Shown here: in pieces, positions 1-12,470 of the stretch | How positions within the stretch are numbered: position 1 is the first letter of the stretch | Layout of the letters: each line of letters begins with the position of its first letter | Assembly (NCBI GenBank): GCA_001692895.1 | Contig: KV748234.1 | Coordinates: 186,001-250,000 of the forward strand | Reading direction: 5' to 3' | DNA: 64,000 nt | Origin: Cenococcum geophilum 1.58 | Taxonomy: Eukaryota; Ascomycota; Dothideomycetes; Gloniales; Gloniaceae | Program-made: the position numbers and the translations under genes | Notes under the pieces: model-generated | Database searches by the model: none | Told to the model about the DNA's origin: nothing | Seen by the model: the letters and a program-made list of their open reading frames with translations, nothing else

Positions 1-496
1 CGCCTCGCGAGCTTATAGGTCTTAGATAATATCGTAATCTTAGGCAGTACGCATCTCGGCTTATATAAGCTTTAGGTGGTAGTTCTATAGAAGGCGGTAG
101 TATTTATTAGGTTCTCGTGCTACCATTTTTACAAACGTCTCGGCGTCTCGTATTTTAATTTTAATAGGTAGTAGCCCTTCCGCTTACTTATCCGTAGTTG
201 TATAGTTAATAAAAGATAAAACATTGTCGGTATCTATCTCCTTAGGGGTTAAGGCTAGGGCTAATAAATCGAATTCTCCTGGGATTAATTGGCGTTGTAG
301 GTTAAGTATAGGTATTGGATTGTTCTTTGGGTTTAATATAATAGCTAGTAAGGAATATCATCTTACTATTATAGGTTCCTTAGAAGTATAAAGTGAGGTA
401 ACTTATAGGCACGCTGCTTTTGGCAGCGCCTATAGTATTATAAAGACGTAGAATTGGTTGTAGGCTAGGTGTTAGTAGTAAAAAGGCACAACGTAA
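1..496 (-). pseudogene. Gypsy-D 5' internal region, degraded gag-like frame (partial)
   Basis: Read on the minus strand, this stretch follows directly on a 5' LTR at 497-688. It contains a long frame with few stops through roughly 60-400, including NPKNNPIPILNLQRQL and GEFDLLALALTPKEID. I do not recognise the protein. Its position right after the LTR suggests the N-terminal part of a retrotransposon gag. The element continues off the left edge, so pol cannot be seen. Stops fall where Gln codons are plausible, as in the other RIP-damaged elements here. Family assignment rests only on position and on the LTR and primer-site resemblance to Gypsy-C. Confidence 0.4.
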
Positions 497-688
497 TGTC
501 ACGGGACGGGGCAGTGGCTATAAGACGTATATATTTAAGGAGTCTACAAGACGTTACGCGATTAATCATAAGGGTCGAGGGCGTAAGGAGGTAATATACC
601 TACGCGTAACTGATATAAGCTATACGCGAGGTGTATATAAGAGCACAGGGCTCTCCTATAGAGGCCCCTACGGTGGGGTTCCGTGACA
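497..688 (-). repeat. 5' LTR of Gypsy-D
   Basis: On the minus strand this 192-bp block starts TGTCACGG and ends CCGTGACA, giving TG...CA ends with matching terminal inverted repeats. It is followed by TTACGTTGTGCC, which resembles the sequence after the Gypsy-C 5' LTR (TTACATTGCG) and is a candidate primer-binding site. The partner LTR is outside the window, so the boundaries are inferred from these terminal motifs alone. It lies beside the 3' side of the LINE, so it may have inserted into that element. Confidence 0.6.
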
Positions 689-1419
689 AACCCGGAACTA
701 ATTTAGTACATTTTAACTAATAAGCCACTAGGTGACCGCCTTAAGGCCTTTTTATATTAAAAGCAGTATATTATAGTTCTCTGTACTAGCTACTAAGAGC
801 ATTATTTCTTAATTAGTATATAGGGGGTATAGCAGTATTACGTGTTTTGGTATCTGTCTTAGCCAGCTATATTTATATCTTAGGCTACCTACTAAAACAC
901 CCACCCAGTAAAGCCAATCTTTTAGTCCTATTATTCCTATTCTTAAAAGTGTTGCTATTATATTTTCTGCCTTTATTAGGCCTTCTCGGAGCCCTTAAGT
1001 ATTTACCCCCTATAGCGTTAACTATACTATAGCTTGGGTTTATCTTACCTAAGTCAGCCTCTGTACCTTTAACTCCTATTTACCTCTCTAGCGTTAGTCC
1101 AACCAGTATTATATTGCGGTAGATAGTTTCCTAGCGTTCTTATATATTCTACTTTAGCTCCTTTCTTTATTTTACTATTGTCTTTGCTAACCTCTTACGC
1201 GTCTCTCTTCCTTCTTTATATGGGCCTGGGCCCTAAAGCGGCACCATTTTTCTTCTGCTTTCTTTACCTATTTCTCTAATATCTCTTCCCTACTTTGGGG
1301 TTGTTAGTTTATTCTTTTATAGGGCACCCTAGGGTCCCTTTATAGTTTACTTAGGCGTGTCTTAATATACTTTATAACATTAGAGTTACGTTTATTTTAC
1401 GTCCTTTATATTATAGCGG

Positions 1420-2930
1420 CTTTAATATATAACTATAGGGGGGGAATATTAGATTCCTTCTTAAGCAGTACTATAGCCGTTCGCTTATACCCGCCTATAA
1501 TACTCCAGAGGCAGGCTATTTGGACCTTTTGAAGTAGTTTAAGGAGTAATTTAGGGGGGCCCTTCTTAGTTTCTCCAATGGCCCAAACACTGGATCTATA
1601 TATTATAGTTGGCCGAACGACTGCTATATATAGTAGGCGTAACCTCTAGAAGCATGGACCCTATATAGAATTAACAATCCTAGATAAAGCAATGAACTAT
1701 ACTTAGCCTTTACGGGCCGCTTACGCCGTATATACGCTCTACCAGAGCTTACTATCTACCTATACTCCTAATACCCTTAGGCCCTAAACTAGTTAACCCC
1801 TAAAGCCTTAAATGCGAATTGTATACTAGAGATCTATAAATTAGTTACGTTTTCTTATAAAATAGATTAGCTAGTATTTCTCTAGTAAGAATTAAACTCT
1901 ATAACGTTTTGCCCATTCTATATAAGTATTATAGGCTTTCTCTAGTATTCTACAATTCTCTACGGCTATTGGCCCGTATATAATTAGGTTTATATTATCA
2001 ATAAAGCCTATCCCCTAGGTCGCCCCTTCCTTAAAGAAGTTAAGTAGGTTGCTTATAAAGAAAAGGAAGAGTATAGGCAAGAGGGGTAATCCTTATAGTA
2101 TTCCTGTTGCAACTACAATAGGGGGGCTCTAGTATCCGCTAAAGACCAGTAATGTTTCTTTCTGGCCTATAAACCCTTAGATAAATTATATAATCTATTC
2201 TAGGAAGCCCTTTACCCTAAGGATATATAGGAGACGCTTGTGGGGTATATTATTATAGGTACCACTAATGTCTAGGCTAAGCATTAATACTACGAAGTCC
2301 TTTCGCATCGCCTATACAGATTTAATAGTAGTAGCGAGTAGCGTAAGTGCTAATAGTGTTAAGCGGTTCTTTCTTGCCCCTATTTAGCTTTGTAGTAGTA
2401 GGGCGTATTCCTCTACCGTATCTGCCATGCGTTCCGCTATTACCCTTTCTAAGATCTTGCTAAGGGTGTTTTCTAAGGCAATAGGGCGGTAGCTTCCTAG
2501 GATTAAGTAATCTGCTTTACCTTCTTTTTATAGGACAACCATCGTTATAGATCTTCCAAGTCGCGGGTAGTAGCCTATAGCAAAGTATACTCTAGCTACA
2601 TCTATAAGCTAAGGTGCTATAAGTGGCCCACAGGTTTTTAGGGCCTTATTTAGAATCCCATTTAGTCCTAGTGCTATATTATTTAAAAGGCGGCTAATAG
2701 TTCTAGCCATTTCCTCTATTATTATATCGCTGTCGACCCATAGGCGAGTTACTAGTATTTCACCCGTGATATTACTAAGGTCTACTAGAGCCGGTTAGGG
2801 GAAGAACCTTTTTATAAGGATCTTTACCTTCTTATCATTATTATTTATAGCCTATAATTCTCCTACTCTTTATAGGGGTAGTAAGTGTAGGTCTTCTACT
2901 AGGCGCCCTACCTTTTTCTTTACCTATTTT
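1420..2930 (-). pseudogene. LINE reverse transcriptase domain (broken)
   Basis: Minus-strand frame pieces match the LINE RT blocks in order. The N-terminal block has RFFP, PALVDLSNITG and IALGLNGILN (about 2830-2640). The catalytic block A reads LSLDISGTYNNI (about 2270). Block B reads TGIL-stop-GLPLLPILFLFFISNLL (about 2110-2030). Block C reads GFIDNINLI (about 2005), where the expected catalytic pair DD has become DN. The thumb region follows, down to about 1420. Target-primed reverse transcription is the known role of this family. In-frame stops and the Asp-to-Asn change mean this copy is inactive. Confidence 0.82.
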
Positions 2931-3019
2931 ATTATAGCCCAAAGGCCCTTATTAATAATAATAATTCTTCTTTAATTAACGTCTGATACGGATGCTATCT
3001 AGCCCTACGCAGACTACTC

Positions 3020-3990
3020 CGTATATAAGGGAAAAGTAATATTGACGGGAAAAAACCCTTGCTGCTAGGGGGGAGGAAAAACCCTATGAGCCACCTCAGT
3101 AGGATGAAAAACCCCGATTTGCCATGTCCGTCTGTAGCGGCGGCCCTACGGGCCTATGGCTACGTCCTATCCTCCTTAGATGTTTGAACTCCTTAGGAAC
3201 CACTACTTCCTTCTCTAGCTTATCTAAAGCTAGGGTTTACTACGTCCTAGCTAGGCCTTGCTAATTAATTGCCGTACGGTCGTTTCCCATATCTTAACTA
3301 CCCCCTGTATACTATCTCCTATAACCATTGCGTTGCTATATACGCCTTGCCTCTCCCCCCCTAGAGCCACCGAAGGCGTAAGGGGGATTTATCCGTTCTA
3401 ACTACTGTAATACTAATAAGCGAGCGGGATATATTATATTTAGGTATCTTTTATGCCTAGGCCCCAGCTAGGCCCTTCCTAAGGGTCACCACTCCGTTAA
3501 AAGAAGACAATGAGGAAAACCGTAGGTCGCAATCTAGGCTGCTAGGTAGTATTTGGTAGTAAGACGGTGAGTAACTGTATACTTCGCGGGCGATCGCCCT
3601 AGGGGTTAGGAGGGGCCGTATATTTACTTATTCGTTTATTTATTTATACGCGCGTTCGTTCGTTAATATAAGGTCGTTAATACTTTTAGTTAAGGTTTAG
3701 GGATGTTTATTAAGTGCTATATATCCACATTAGATCGTATAGGTGCCCCAGATAGGAGAATAGTAGTAGTCGTCGTATTGTAGAGGGCTAACAGTAGTGG
3801 TTTTCAAGATCTCACCATCCAAAAATTTTTCACTACCGCCCTTAACGCCTATAACCACCACTAGGTCCTGTCCGCACGCTATACAACGTCTTTGCGTTGG
3901 CTCTGGGTCTGAACTTCAAAGACCTAGGTTTGTAGCCGTCACCACGTACAGGTGTAGAGTCCGTTTTCGATGGCCAAGGCCCTTATTATA
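3020..3990. other. Unassigned GC-richer segment inside the LINE
   Basis: This lies between the LINE RT N-terminus (about 3000) and the endonuclease C-terminus (about 4100). Its composition is less AT-rich than the flanks. It holds three close occurrences of GAAAAACCC-like words around 3050-3105 and a short tandem run of TTTA/TTCG words near 3630-3665. I find no LINE linker motif and no convincing protein frame. It could be the divergent endonuclease-RT linker, or a separate insertion into the LINE. No terminal repeats or target duplication were recognised. Confidence 0.3.
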
Positions 3991-4479
3991 GGGGAGGCTT
4001 AAGTTAAAAGTATACTCGTTTATAAACCGTCTCTAGTTATTCCTTACTTCTTTTTTTAGGGTATTCTTTAGCTGGTTTCTTATGTCTTTATATTATCTCT
4101 CGTCTTTAGGGTTATAGCTACTTATATATTTCCTTCTTGCTTATTATTAGCTAGTAACTAGAACTGCGCATTGTATAGACTATGCGTGTCGCGTATAGGG
4201 GCCCGGTTTTAAGATCGGGCAGTGCTCTTCCAGCCCATTTTTAATTGCTACCTAGATTCTTTCTAGTCTTCGGTCGATTTCCTTAGGGGTAGCCAATAAG
4301 CCTCACTTGTTTGGTATTAGGTGGATTTCTTCTAGGTCTTAGAGTTATTATTTAACTGCATTAAGAAAACTATCTATCTTAAGCTTCCTTATTGCGTATC
4401 TTTTTCTATTTAGTTACGCTTTAGTATCTAGGTTTAGCTATATCTAAATAGGGATATAGTCTAGGGTAAGTGCCCATTC

Positions 4480-5090
4480 TTCTTTAGGGTTATACCTTTT
4501 AAGTCTCTAGTATAGGCCTTCGTCCATAAATATAAGGTCAATTATACTTCTAGCGGTGCCTCGTTGCCATATAATTACTCCTAAAGGGGTAGCTAGCTTA
4601 AGGCCCCAGATATCTATAGCTCTTAGTAGGCACTCTAACTGTTAATCTACAGCAATATAGATACCCCCCCACCGTAGGTGGTAGAGGTTTATATCTCCTA
4701 ATAGGATAAACTCTATACCTTCGGTTTCTAGTAAGCTTATTACTAATATAATATTCTCTATTTATAGGACCCCTTCGACCCTAGGGTTATATATATTAAT
4801 AATTTATACCGGTCCCCTATATATTTGGATTATTATAACTGCAATATCTAGGTTAACTGCCTGCCATAACTATAAGGATAGGCTGATAGCCTTGCTAATC
4901 ATAAAGCACACGCGTGTAGCTGCTTTTAGTTCGTATAGGAGCTAGAATCCTCGGGGGCAGTATGTCAATTATATGAAGGTATTATAATACGGCTCTTGTA
5001 TAGCAAGGATATAGTGTTTCTCTAGGTCTAGACTGTCTAGTAGGGGCCTTGCGAGGCGGTGGTTTGTATTGCCGCAGTTATACTATATAA
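4480..5090 (-). pseudogene. LINE AP-like endonuclease domain (broken)
   Basis: Minus-strand translation contains the ordered motifs of the exonuclease-endonuclease-phosphatase fold used by LINEs. The start has YNCGNTNHRLARPLL (about 5075). It is followed by ILAIQEPYYNTF, then CPRGF, ATRVCFMISKAI and IINIYNPRVEG. The conserved ILLGDINLYHLRWGG stands for the GDFN-HH-WGG block (about 4715-4665). LKLATPLGVIIWQRGTARS and IDLIFMD (about 4600-4520) make the C-terminal part. The role is nicking the genomic target to prime reverse transcription. Several stops (TAG and TAA at Gln or Trp positions) interrupt it. Confidence 0.85.
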
Positions 5091-5099
5091 TAGATAGGT

Positions 5100-5440
5100 A
5101 GCGGACCCCCGGCGAGGGTCCTTCGACTCTTCTTCGTTCCTTACTTCTTCTGTTTCCACTTTCTCTAGGATATTTAGAGCTTCTGTCTCTTGTATCTACA
5201 CCCTAGTTACTACTCATTTTGTATAGAGCTTTCTATTCCCGTGTCTTGTGTTCCTGTTAGCGCTTCTATATCTAAATCTATTATTATCACCAGTTCTTCC
5301 CCTATTCTTATTGGTCGGCTATATGCCCTTTGTGGGTCGGCTGCGAATGTTATATTTGCCGCATTGAGTCTAATTCTTAATTGTCCTGGTCTTGAGCCTA
5401 CTGTCGCTGTCCATAGGGGTCTTCCTACGGGGCGTCCTCT
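5100..5440 (-). pseudogene. Tail of the LINE's upstream reading frame
   Basis: Upstream of the endonuclease on the minus strand, a frame open for about 90 codons includes RPVGRPLWTATVGSRPGQLRIRLNAAN near its beginning and EELVIIIDLDIEALTG further on. It ends in two stops near 5210. The GRP-containing basic stretch would suit a nucleic-acid-binding ORF1 tail, but no zinc knuckle is visible here. At about 5440 the sequence switches to Gypsy-A, so the frame is truncated at its N-terminus. The assignment is by position. Confidence 0.4.
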
Positions 5441-8400
5441 AAAAAAGTTAATATTATAATTAAGATGTAAGAGAACTTTAAGGATTTAATTACGAGACGT
5501 AAGAAATAAGAAACTATAGATAAGTTTAAAGTAAGAATCCTTATATAGTAAGGATAGAAACTAAATATAGGATCTAGTATACTAGGTTATATATAAGACA
5601 GAGTACTAGTATAAAGAATTACTAATAGGCCGAAAGTAGGTATACTAAGAGTTAAGTGGCTTACTAAACTAGAAAATAAAAAGGATTTAAGGATTTTAAC
5701 TAGGTTCGAGAAACGGTATATAAAGGGCTGTTATAATATAGTAATAAGGAGATACTTCCTTATAGACAAACTATATATACTCTAACAGCTATACTAAAAG
5801 TGGTATAGGCAAAGACATAATAATAAGTAGGAAGATTTCTATATATAGTTAAACGAGAGAGTTATCTAGGACTACCTAATTATGGAAAAAGCAATAAATT
5901 ATATTAAGGGAGCCTTAATTATAATATTAAAGGATCTAGAATAATAATTAGAGGACTAGAGAAGTAAAAGATATATCTTAGTACCTATAAATAAAGTTAT
6001 AACGTTTAGATTAGCATAATAGAGGTTTAAACTTAAGGATAAAAACGAACTAAGAGTTAACCTAAAATACCTAGCATATTATATATTGGCATAGATTATA
6101 TATATAGACAATATATATAAGATACACAAAAATCCAAAAGAAAAGAACTAGAAATACTCTATAAGAATATATTAGGCGCTAGATAAGTAATAGTATAAAA
6201 ATACTAAGTATATATATAGCTAGTATCTAGTAGAAGTTTAAGAGTTAGGAGACTTAATACTTTAACTAAAAAGATTCCTTATGGAAAAATGCTTAGATAG
6301 ATAATAGTAGTAGGAATACCTAAAAAATATATATTTATAGTATATTAAGGATAAAAAGTAAATAAAGTATTAGCTAAAGAATAAGTTAAGTATATAAGGA
6401 TCTAGTAACTAATAGTTAGGAAAAATAGAGGCCTATAGGACTAAAGGGAGCTAATAGTAGAGCCTTAAACCCTTAAAGAAATTTAAGGATAATACCTAAA
6501 TCTATAAGTTAAATAGCAAGATTAGCAGTTCAAAGTATTAGTAGATAGTAGAGTAATAAGGAACTATATTTTACTAGTAATAGTTAAAAGAATAGGGCTA
6601 CTATATAGATAAAAAGAGCACCCTTATCTACTAGTTACAATTTTAGGAAATCTAATAGCCTATAAAGGAGGTATTATTAATCTTAAAATAGGACCTATTT
6701 AGATAACTATTAAAGGGAGATAAATCGAGATGTCTTTTAATATATTACTATTAGGGAATAATAAGGTAGTATTAGAAATGCCTTAGTTATAGAAATACAA
6801 TCTGAGGATTAATTAGGTTATAGGTTAGATTAATATTAAAGATATTTAACGCCGTAAGATGCGATAATAAGCTAAGATAGTATAGTACTAAATAGGGACA
6901 ACCTATAAAGAAATAGATAAAGGACTAAGTTACGTACTAAAGAGATACTATAAGTACGGCAAAAAACTATAGTTACTAGAAAGTAAAAAGCTGTTAGAAT
7001 ATATAGTATAGAACTATAAGATAGAATTAAAACTAGAAATAAGTCTAAGGTTTTTTCCAATCTATAAGCTTACTAAGGAAGAAGGGAGAGCACTAAAGGA
7101 GTTTATCTAGAAGAACTTATAAAAGGGATACATTAGACTATTATAATTATTAGCGGGTTATCCAGTACTATTTATACTAAAGAAAAACGGGAAACTTAGG
7201 TTATGCATTAACTATAAATAGTTAAATAGCATTATTAGGAAGAATAGGTATCCTTTACCCTTAATTAGCGAAATTTAAGATAGGATTAGTAATATATAAA
7301 TCTTTATAAAGATAGATCTAAGATAGGCGTACTATTAAATTAAAATGAAGGAAGGTAATAAATAGAAAGTAGCCTTTAGATTAAAGGAAGGACTATATAA
7401 ACTATTAGTAATATAGTTTGGGCTTATAAATACGTTAGTAATATTTTAGAAACGTATTAATAATATATTAAGAGAATACTTGGATAAATTTATTATAGTA
7501 TACCTTAATAATATTATTATCTACTTAATAAGTAAGGAAGAGCACGGAAAACACGTTAAATAGGTTTTAAAAAGACTATATAAAGAATAGATACTAGTAG
7601 CAATTAAAAAATACAAGTTCTTTACTAAGAAGACAGATTTTATTAGATTTATTATTAAACTAAGCCAACTTAACATAGATCTAAAGAAAATTAAGGCTAT
7701 AGTAAATTGGTAAGAACTAGAGAATATTATATAGTTAAGGTTATTTCTAGGGTTTTATAATTACTATAGAAGGTTTATAGCTTAATAGTTAAAGGATATT
7801 AAGCTATTTATAAGGTTAATAAAGAAAAAAGAACCTTAGGTATAAGGAGAAGAATAGAGGAAACTATTTAAGGAGGTTAAAAAGTTATTTACTTAAAACC
7901 TAATTCTTAAAATCTACTAACTAAAACTAGAGATAGTGGTTAAAATAAATATATTAGACTTTATACTAGGGGTATACTTTCTATAAAGATATAAAGATAG
8001 ATAGCACCTAGTAGTATACTATAGTTAAAAGATAATACTACTAGAACTAAACTATAATATCTATAATAAGAAGTTATTAGGTATAGTTATAGTACTATAA
8101 AAATAGAGAGCATACTTATAAGGTATAGAGAAACTATTTATAGTTAAAATGGATTATAAGAACCTAATAGGGTTTCTAATAATAAAAGAACTTAACTAGA
8201 GATAAGTTAAATGGGTAGAAATGCTTATAGAATACTATTTTAAGATCTAGTATATTAAGGGTATAGATAATATATAAGCGGATGCTCTAAGTAGAAAGGC
8301 TAAACTATAAAACAATAAAAAGCCATTAGGGGCTTTACTGCGAAAAGACATAGACGAATTAATTAGATATAATTATCCGAAAATCGCAGCAATAAGAGAA

Positions 8401-8807
8401 ATTAGTTAGACCTATAAATTACTAGAGAGTAACTAGTTATAAAAAATCTAAGATATATAGGTAAAGAATCTAGACTTAGAGTAGTATAAAAACTAAAAAG
8501 TAATATATATACCAAGAAATATTATAAGAGAATTTATTAAGTTATTTTATAAGGGATTAATATAAGGACATAATAGAGCTATAGGCTTAGTATTAAGACT
8601 CTAAGAGGAGTATATTATTAATAATATCTAGGGACTAGCGAGATAAGTTATAAAGAAATATCTAAATTGCTAAAGAAATAAACTAATAAGGCATAAGCTA
8701 TATAGAGAGCTATAACCTATTAAAATACTAGAGAGATTATAGGAGGTTATATTATAGGACTTTATTATAAAGTTACTAAAATTAAGAGATCCTATTACTA
8801 GATAAGA
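5441..8807 (+). pseudogene. Gypsy-A copy G1, segment 1: linker, protease, RT, RNase H, start of integrase
   Basis: Ty3/gypsy polyprotein broken by many stops. From about 5460 to 6480 runs the family's uncharacterised linker. The aspartic protease motif is at 6541-6549 and reads DSR instead of DSG. RT spans about 7030-7560: [23 protein letters not shown]-stop-AYY. The YxDD box is changed to YLNN at 7501-7512. RNase H lies at about 7800-8300, including LSRKAKL at the end of the RT/RH block (ADALSRK). Integrase begins near 8400 and is cut at 8807 by Copia-1 (target duplication TAAGA). It continues at 14392. LTR and gag are missing on the left because the LINE abuts at 5440. Confidence 0.85.
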
Positions 8808-9082
8808 TATAACCGATAATAGGTATCATGTTAGATACTACCTTATAACTCACCACCCTGTCTTTTATTATCGTATGTTTTACTACTTATTTCTATTACC
8901 TACTCATTACCTATTACCAACTAAGTGGCAATGTTAACCTAGTGGCTAATTAGGTAACAGTTATAAATTATAGTCCGCGTCTCCGCCAACCTTTGCTACG
9001 TATTTCGTGTATATAGTACACCTAATTTCCATAGCTTTACAATTAAGTTGTTTACTTAATTCTCCCACACTGCACTATTACA
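8808..9082 (+). repeat. Copia-1 5' LTR
   Basis: 275 bp. It begins TATAACC (TGTAACC in the partner LTR, a G-to-A change) and ends TATTACA. It differs from the 3' LTR at roughly one base in ten, and almost all differences are C/T or G/A transitions. LTRs are identical at insertion, so the differences reflect RIP plus ordinary mutation. Confidence 0.92.
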
Positions 9083-9249
9083 GTTATAAGCCTAGATTGC
9101 ACTACCTACTAACCAATTAAATACTACCTCATTTAAGAAGTCACTACTTCTACCTTTGCAGTGTCTTGAGCTTCTTTACCTATTAAATAAATAAATAATT
9201 AACGCTAACGGACGATCGAACCTAATTAACGAACGAGCTAATAAATTAA
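9083..9249 (+). other. Copia-1 leader
   Basis: Non-coding stretch between the 5' LTR and the gag frame. It starts GTTATAAGCCTAGATTGCAC. This is where a primer-binding site belongs, but I could not match it to a tRNA. A short run of AAATAAATAAATAA lies near 9186. Nothing else is recognisable. Confidence 0.5.
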
Positions 9250-10620
9250 ATTAAGAGCTCGGAACGTTAAAATAAGGTTTAGCTTTAATATTAGCTAGAC
9301 CCTAACCTAGACCCTACCTAACTAATTAAAACTCTAAAATAATAACTAATACGAACGAATCTTTGTCTAAAATTAACCTTATCCTTAACAAGCCACCTAA
9401 CTGGATTTAATGGTTCTTTGTTGTTTAAGATACTGCTAAAACTAATAGGGTATGGCAGTATATTAACCTATCTAAGACAAAAGATAAGCTTCTAAAGCTT
9501 AAACCACCGCATCGACCTATACTTATGGACGTACTTCCTAATACTACATCGATAGCCCAGCTAGACCAGAAGTAGCTTACAGCCTATAATTAAATCTACA
9601 CTAAATACAAAGATGATCTCCGCGTATATCAGAAGCTAAAACAGGCCATAAGCAATATTAGCAACTATATCGTTTAATCAATATCGGCAGCCTACCTTCT
9701 ACTTATTAACGGCCTCGACACGGTACACAAACGGCTTCAAGCACTTAAGGCTGTACTAGCCCCTACTACCTTAGGTTAAAAGCACGACGTCCTTAATTAA
9801 TATACGGCTCTTAAAGCCTATAATAAAAAGCAGAGTATTAATAAATGGCTAAATAGTTAGAGGAATATCTATAAGCTAGTAGAACAATTAGAGCTACTAA
9901 ACGTATAGGGATTTAGGCCACACTATAACTTTGTTTAAGCTATTAAATCCATCTCTTCTAGCTTTATAGAAGCTCTAGAAGTAGACCTTATTTGTAAGGA
10001 ATAGAAGGACAAACCTGCCCTATTTATTATTAATCTTATTAAGGAATTTAAGGAGTACTACTGTATGTAGTAGCAAGCAGTATCTATAACTGCCAATAGC
10101 TCCGCATTTGCAACCCTTTAAGGCAATTCTAATTCCAATTTAGACTCTAACAGCAATTTTAATTTTAATTTGAGATGGAATAAGGAATGTATATACGGCC
10201 TCATATATTAATTTAATAAATACTACTACATCGTTAAGCATAGGCGCCCTTAAGGGTGGAGACTAAGGGCAGATATCTAAAAGAAAGTAGATAAGACGAT
10301 TTTATCTACACCTTAAATCAAACAAATAGTTGAATAGATTTAAAGAAGAGAATAGAAAGTAAAGGAGAATAATTAGAATACAGAATCTACAATTAATTTT
10401 AATTCTAAAACCCCAGCTTTTACTACACCAACTAGCTATGCTACTATATTTAGTACTAGTTAAATTCCTTTTAAGCTTTAGAACACCTAGATACTTAACC
10501 CTAGTATAGATACACACGTTTATAATAATAAGGATGACTTTACCTTCTTATACCTAGTAGCAGAAGACGACTACCTAATTACTAGCGGAAATTTTAAAAA
10601 GATTTAAGCCTATAAAATAG
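9250..10620 (+). pseudogene. Copia-1 gag (broken)
   Basis: Frame read through stops gives a copia-type capsid: PPNWIQWFFV at about 9400, then AYNQIYTKYKDDLRVYQKL, and INGLDTVHKRLQALK at about 9700. A helical UBN2-like core follows to about 10120. The N-rich tail leads to a decayed zinc knuckle near 10189-10250, where only the first Cys (CIYGLIYQ) survives of the expected CCHC. Stops are TAA/TAG at Gln positions. Role in the family: formation of the virus-like particle and RNA packaging. This copy is inactive. Confidence 0.75.
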
Positions 10621-10679
10621 TAACTATTACTATTAATACACCTACTAGGAAGTCAAAAATGAAGCTATTCTATATAGCA

Positions 10680-11860
10680 CTAGCACCTACCTTTTTTACA
10701 AATATTGTAGCACTTTTAAGAGCTACTAATAACGATATCCATTTCGACTTAGGACGAAACTTGCTATACCGTCTAGTAACTAGCGAAATAGTATGCTATG
10801 CGAGATAACTAGGGGGCCACTGGGCACTAATGTACAGAGAGTCTACCCTAGATTTAACTAATTAATCGACCTTCTTAATAGGAAGATATTAGCTAAGCAG
10901 AATGGCCCGTAAACTAGTCAGAGCTATAGCTACCAAATGGCACAAAATTCTCGGCTATACAGGACCTGCTACTATTAAGCAGCTTCCTAAGCACGTTAAT
11001 GGCGTAGAGCTTACTAAATTAACTACTAAATAAGCACCGCTTAAAATCGAATATAAAACTTGCTTATTAGTAAAGCATATATAGCAGATCTCTTAAAGAC
11101 AAGAGTATAAATATCCAGCTACTTAACCATTTAAACGGCTAGTATTTGATATTATTAACCTAGGAGAACGAGGATATAACGGTGATAGATACGTTATATA
11201 TTTCTATTGCACGTATTCTAAATTCAACTTTATATTCACCTTTAAGAATAAGGACAAAGCTACTGTCCTACCTACTATTTGTAAGACTCACCGTTTAATT
11301 AAAATATAATTCTATTAAGACGTCGTCTTCTTTTAGAGCGATAATAAATGTGTATTTAGTTAAACGGGAGACACCCTATAGACGTGGTGTGTAGACAAAG
11401 GCATTACTTTTAAATGTTGAGCACCATATACTAAGGAATAAAATGGTGGAGCTAAATGATCTAGACGAACCCTTATAGAACGATTAAGGGCTATGCAGCT
11501 GGAAGTATCCTTACCCCTATCTCTAGGACCAGAGGCTTTCCTTACTGCTAGATACGCACTCAATCAAACCCCAAATAAGCAACTAGGATAGAAAACTCCG
11601 TACGAGATCGCCTACGGTAAGCCGCTATTACTTACCTATATATATGTATACGGTTGCAAGACCTATACGCTAAACAAGCAAGTTAGAAAGGGAGACAAGC
11701 TGGCTCCTTATGTATCGATAGGACACCTAGTCGGCTATAATTTAACTAATATCTATTGAATCTGGATTCTAAGCCTTTATAAAGTTATTTGAACCAAAGA
11801 CGTTATATTTGATAAGACCTTATTCTATGACCCCAAGGGTTAGAACATTAACTACCTGCT
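10680..11860 (+). pseudogene. Copia-1 protease remnant and integrase (broken)
   Basis: The end of a decayed protease region (about 10680-10810) is followed by the copia GAG-pre-integrase block, with KWHKILGYTGPATIKQLPKH (about 10940) and a reduced HHCC zinc region. The catalytic core has D at 11148-11150 (LVFDIINLGERG), D at 11339-11341 (SDNK) and E at 11436-11438 (TKEQNGGAK). All three DDE residues are intact. SRRTLIERLRAM and the C-terminal TPYEIAYGKPLL, followed by VYGCKTY, complete the domain. Several TAA, TAG and TGA codons interrupt it. Role: inserting the cDNA into the genome. Confidence 0.82.
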
Positions 11861-12470
11861 AAAGGAAGTATTGGAAGACACCATTTAGACAATTAGTCTA
11901 CTAAAAACTTTATACGAGGACGAATTTAAGGATAAATCTATCCTATATAGACCTACCTCGAATGCAGATTAAACGACTACATTAAGCGACTTAGTAGAGC
12001 CTCCTATAAAGGACATCGAACAGCTACCGACTCCTAGTAGGACGGTATCTCCAGATCTACCAGAAATAAACACCACACTGGGAGGACTATAAGATAATAT
12101 CGTAGATATAATTAAAACAGATTCTACCCAGTCAAGCTTACCAGAACCATCTAATAGAGCAATCAACACAGCTCTACGAGCTAACGAAATCTCGGCCAAA
12201 CCTTCTGCCGACCTCATCCTACCAAAAGGATCAAAACGAGCTCGACGTCAAGTGCATGCAATAGCAATAGCCAATCTATCTACCTTATTTGGCTACTACG
12301 CTGGCTTTGCCATAAGACTAGTAAAGGACATCAGCCAAGCTAGATCCTTATCCTTATCTCTACATCGGGACAATCTTCCTCCTAAACCAAAGAACCTTAA
12401 AGAGCTAAGAAAGCATCCTTTAACTACTAGCTTCCAAGAAGCTATAGAGAAAGAATACAACGACCTAAAG
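11861..12470 (+). pseudogene. Copia-1 integrase-RT spacer
   Basis: This low-complexity, acidic and Thr/Pro-rich spacer typically separates integrase from RT in copia elements. The frame includes DLVEPPIKDIEQLPTPSRTV at about 11990 and then FGYYAGFAIRLVKDISQARS at about 12290. PKNLKELRKHPLTTSFQEA (about 12390-12450) is the usual lead-in to copia RT. The C-terminal third (12252-12476) is open. There is no catalytic motif. Confidence 0.65.

Larger units (their letters stand above)
689..5440 (-). mobile_element. Tad-like LINE (non-LTR retrotransposon), RIP-degraded
   Basis: Minus-strand translation gives, in the expected order, an AP-type endonuclease (about 5090 down to 4480), then a reverse transcriptase (about 2930 down to 1900), then the post-RT region with motif ACLWSIIGGYKRTAI (about 1480). 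This order and the motifs fit the Tad/I group of fungal LINEs. The 5' end abuts Gypsy-A sequence at about 5440, as if the LINE inserted into G1. The missing 5' half of G1 would then lie left of the window. The 3' end is near 700-800 next to the Gypsy-D LTR, and no poly-A tail or RNase H domain was found. Stops are scattered throughout, so the element is dead. Confidence 0.8.

Noticed and set aside
847-1032. Open plus-strand frame of 61 codons with a Leu/Ile-rich product
   Set aside because: Opposite strand of the LINE 3' region; the hydrophobic look is due to AT-rich composition.
10302-10517. Minus-strand frame in Copia-1 gag
   Set aside because: Antisense to the gag frame, no motif, and composition-driven.
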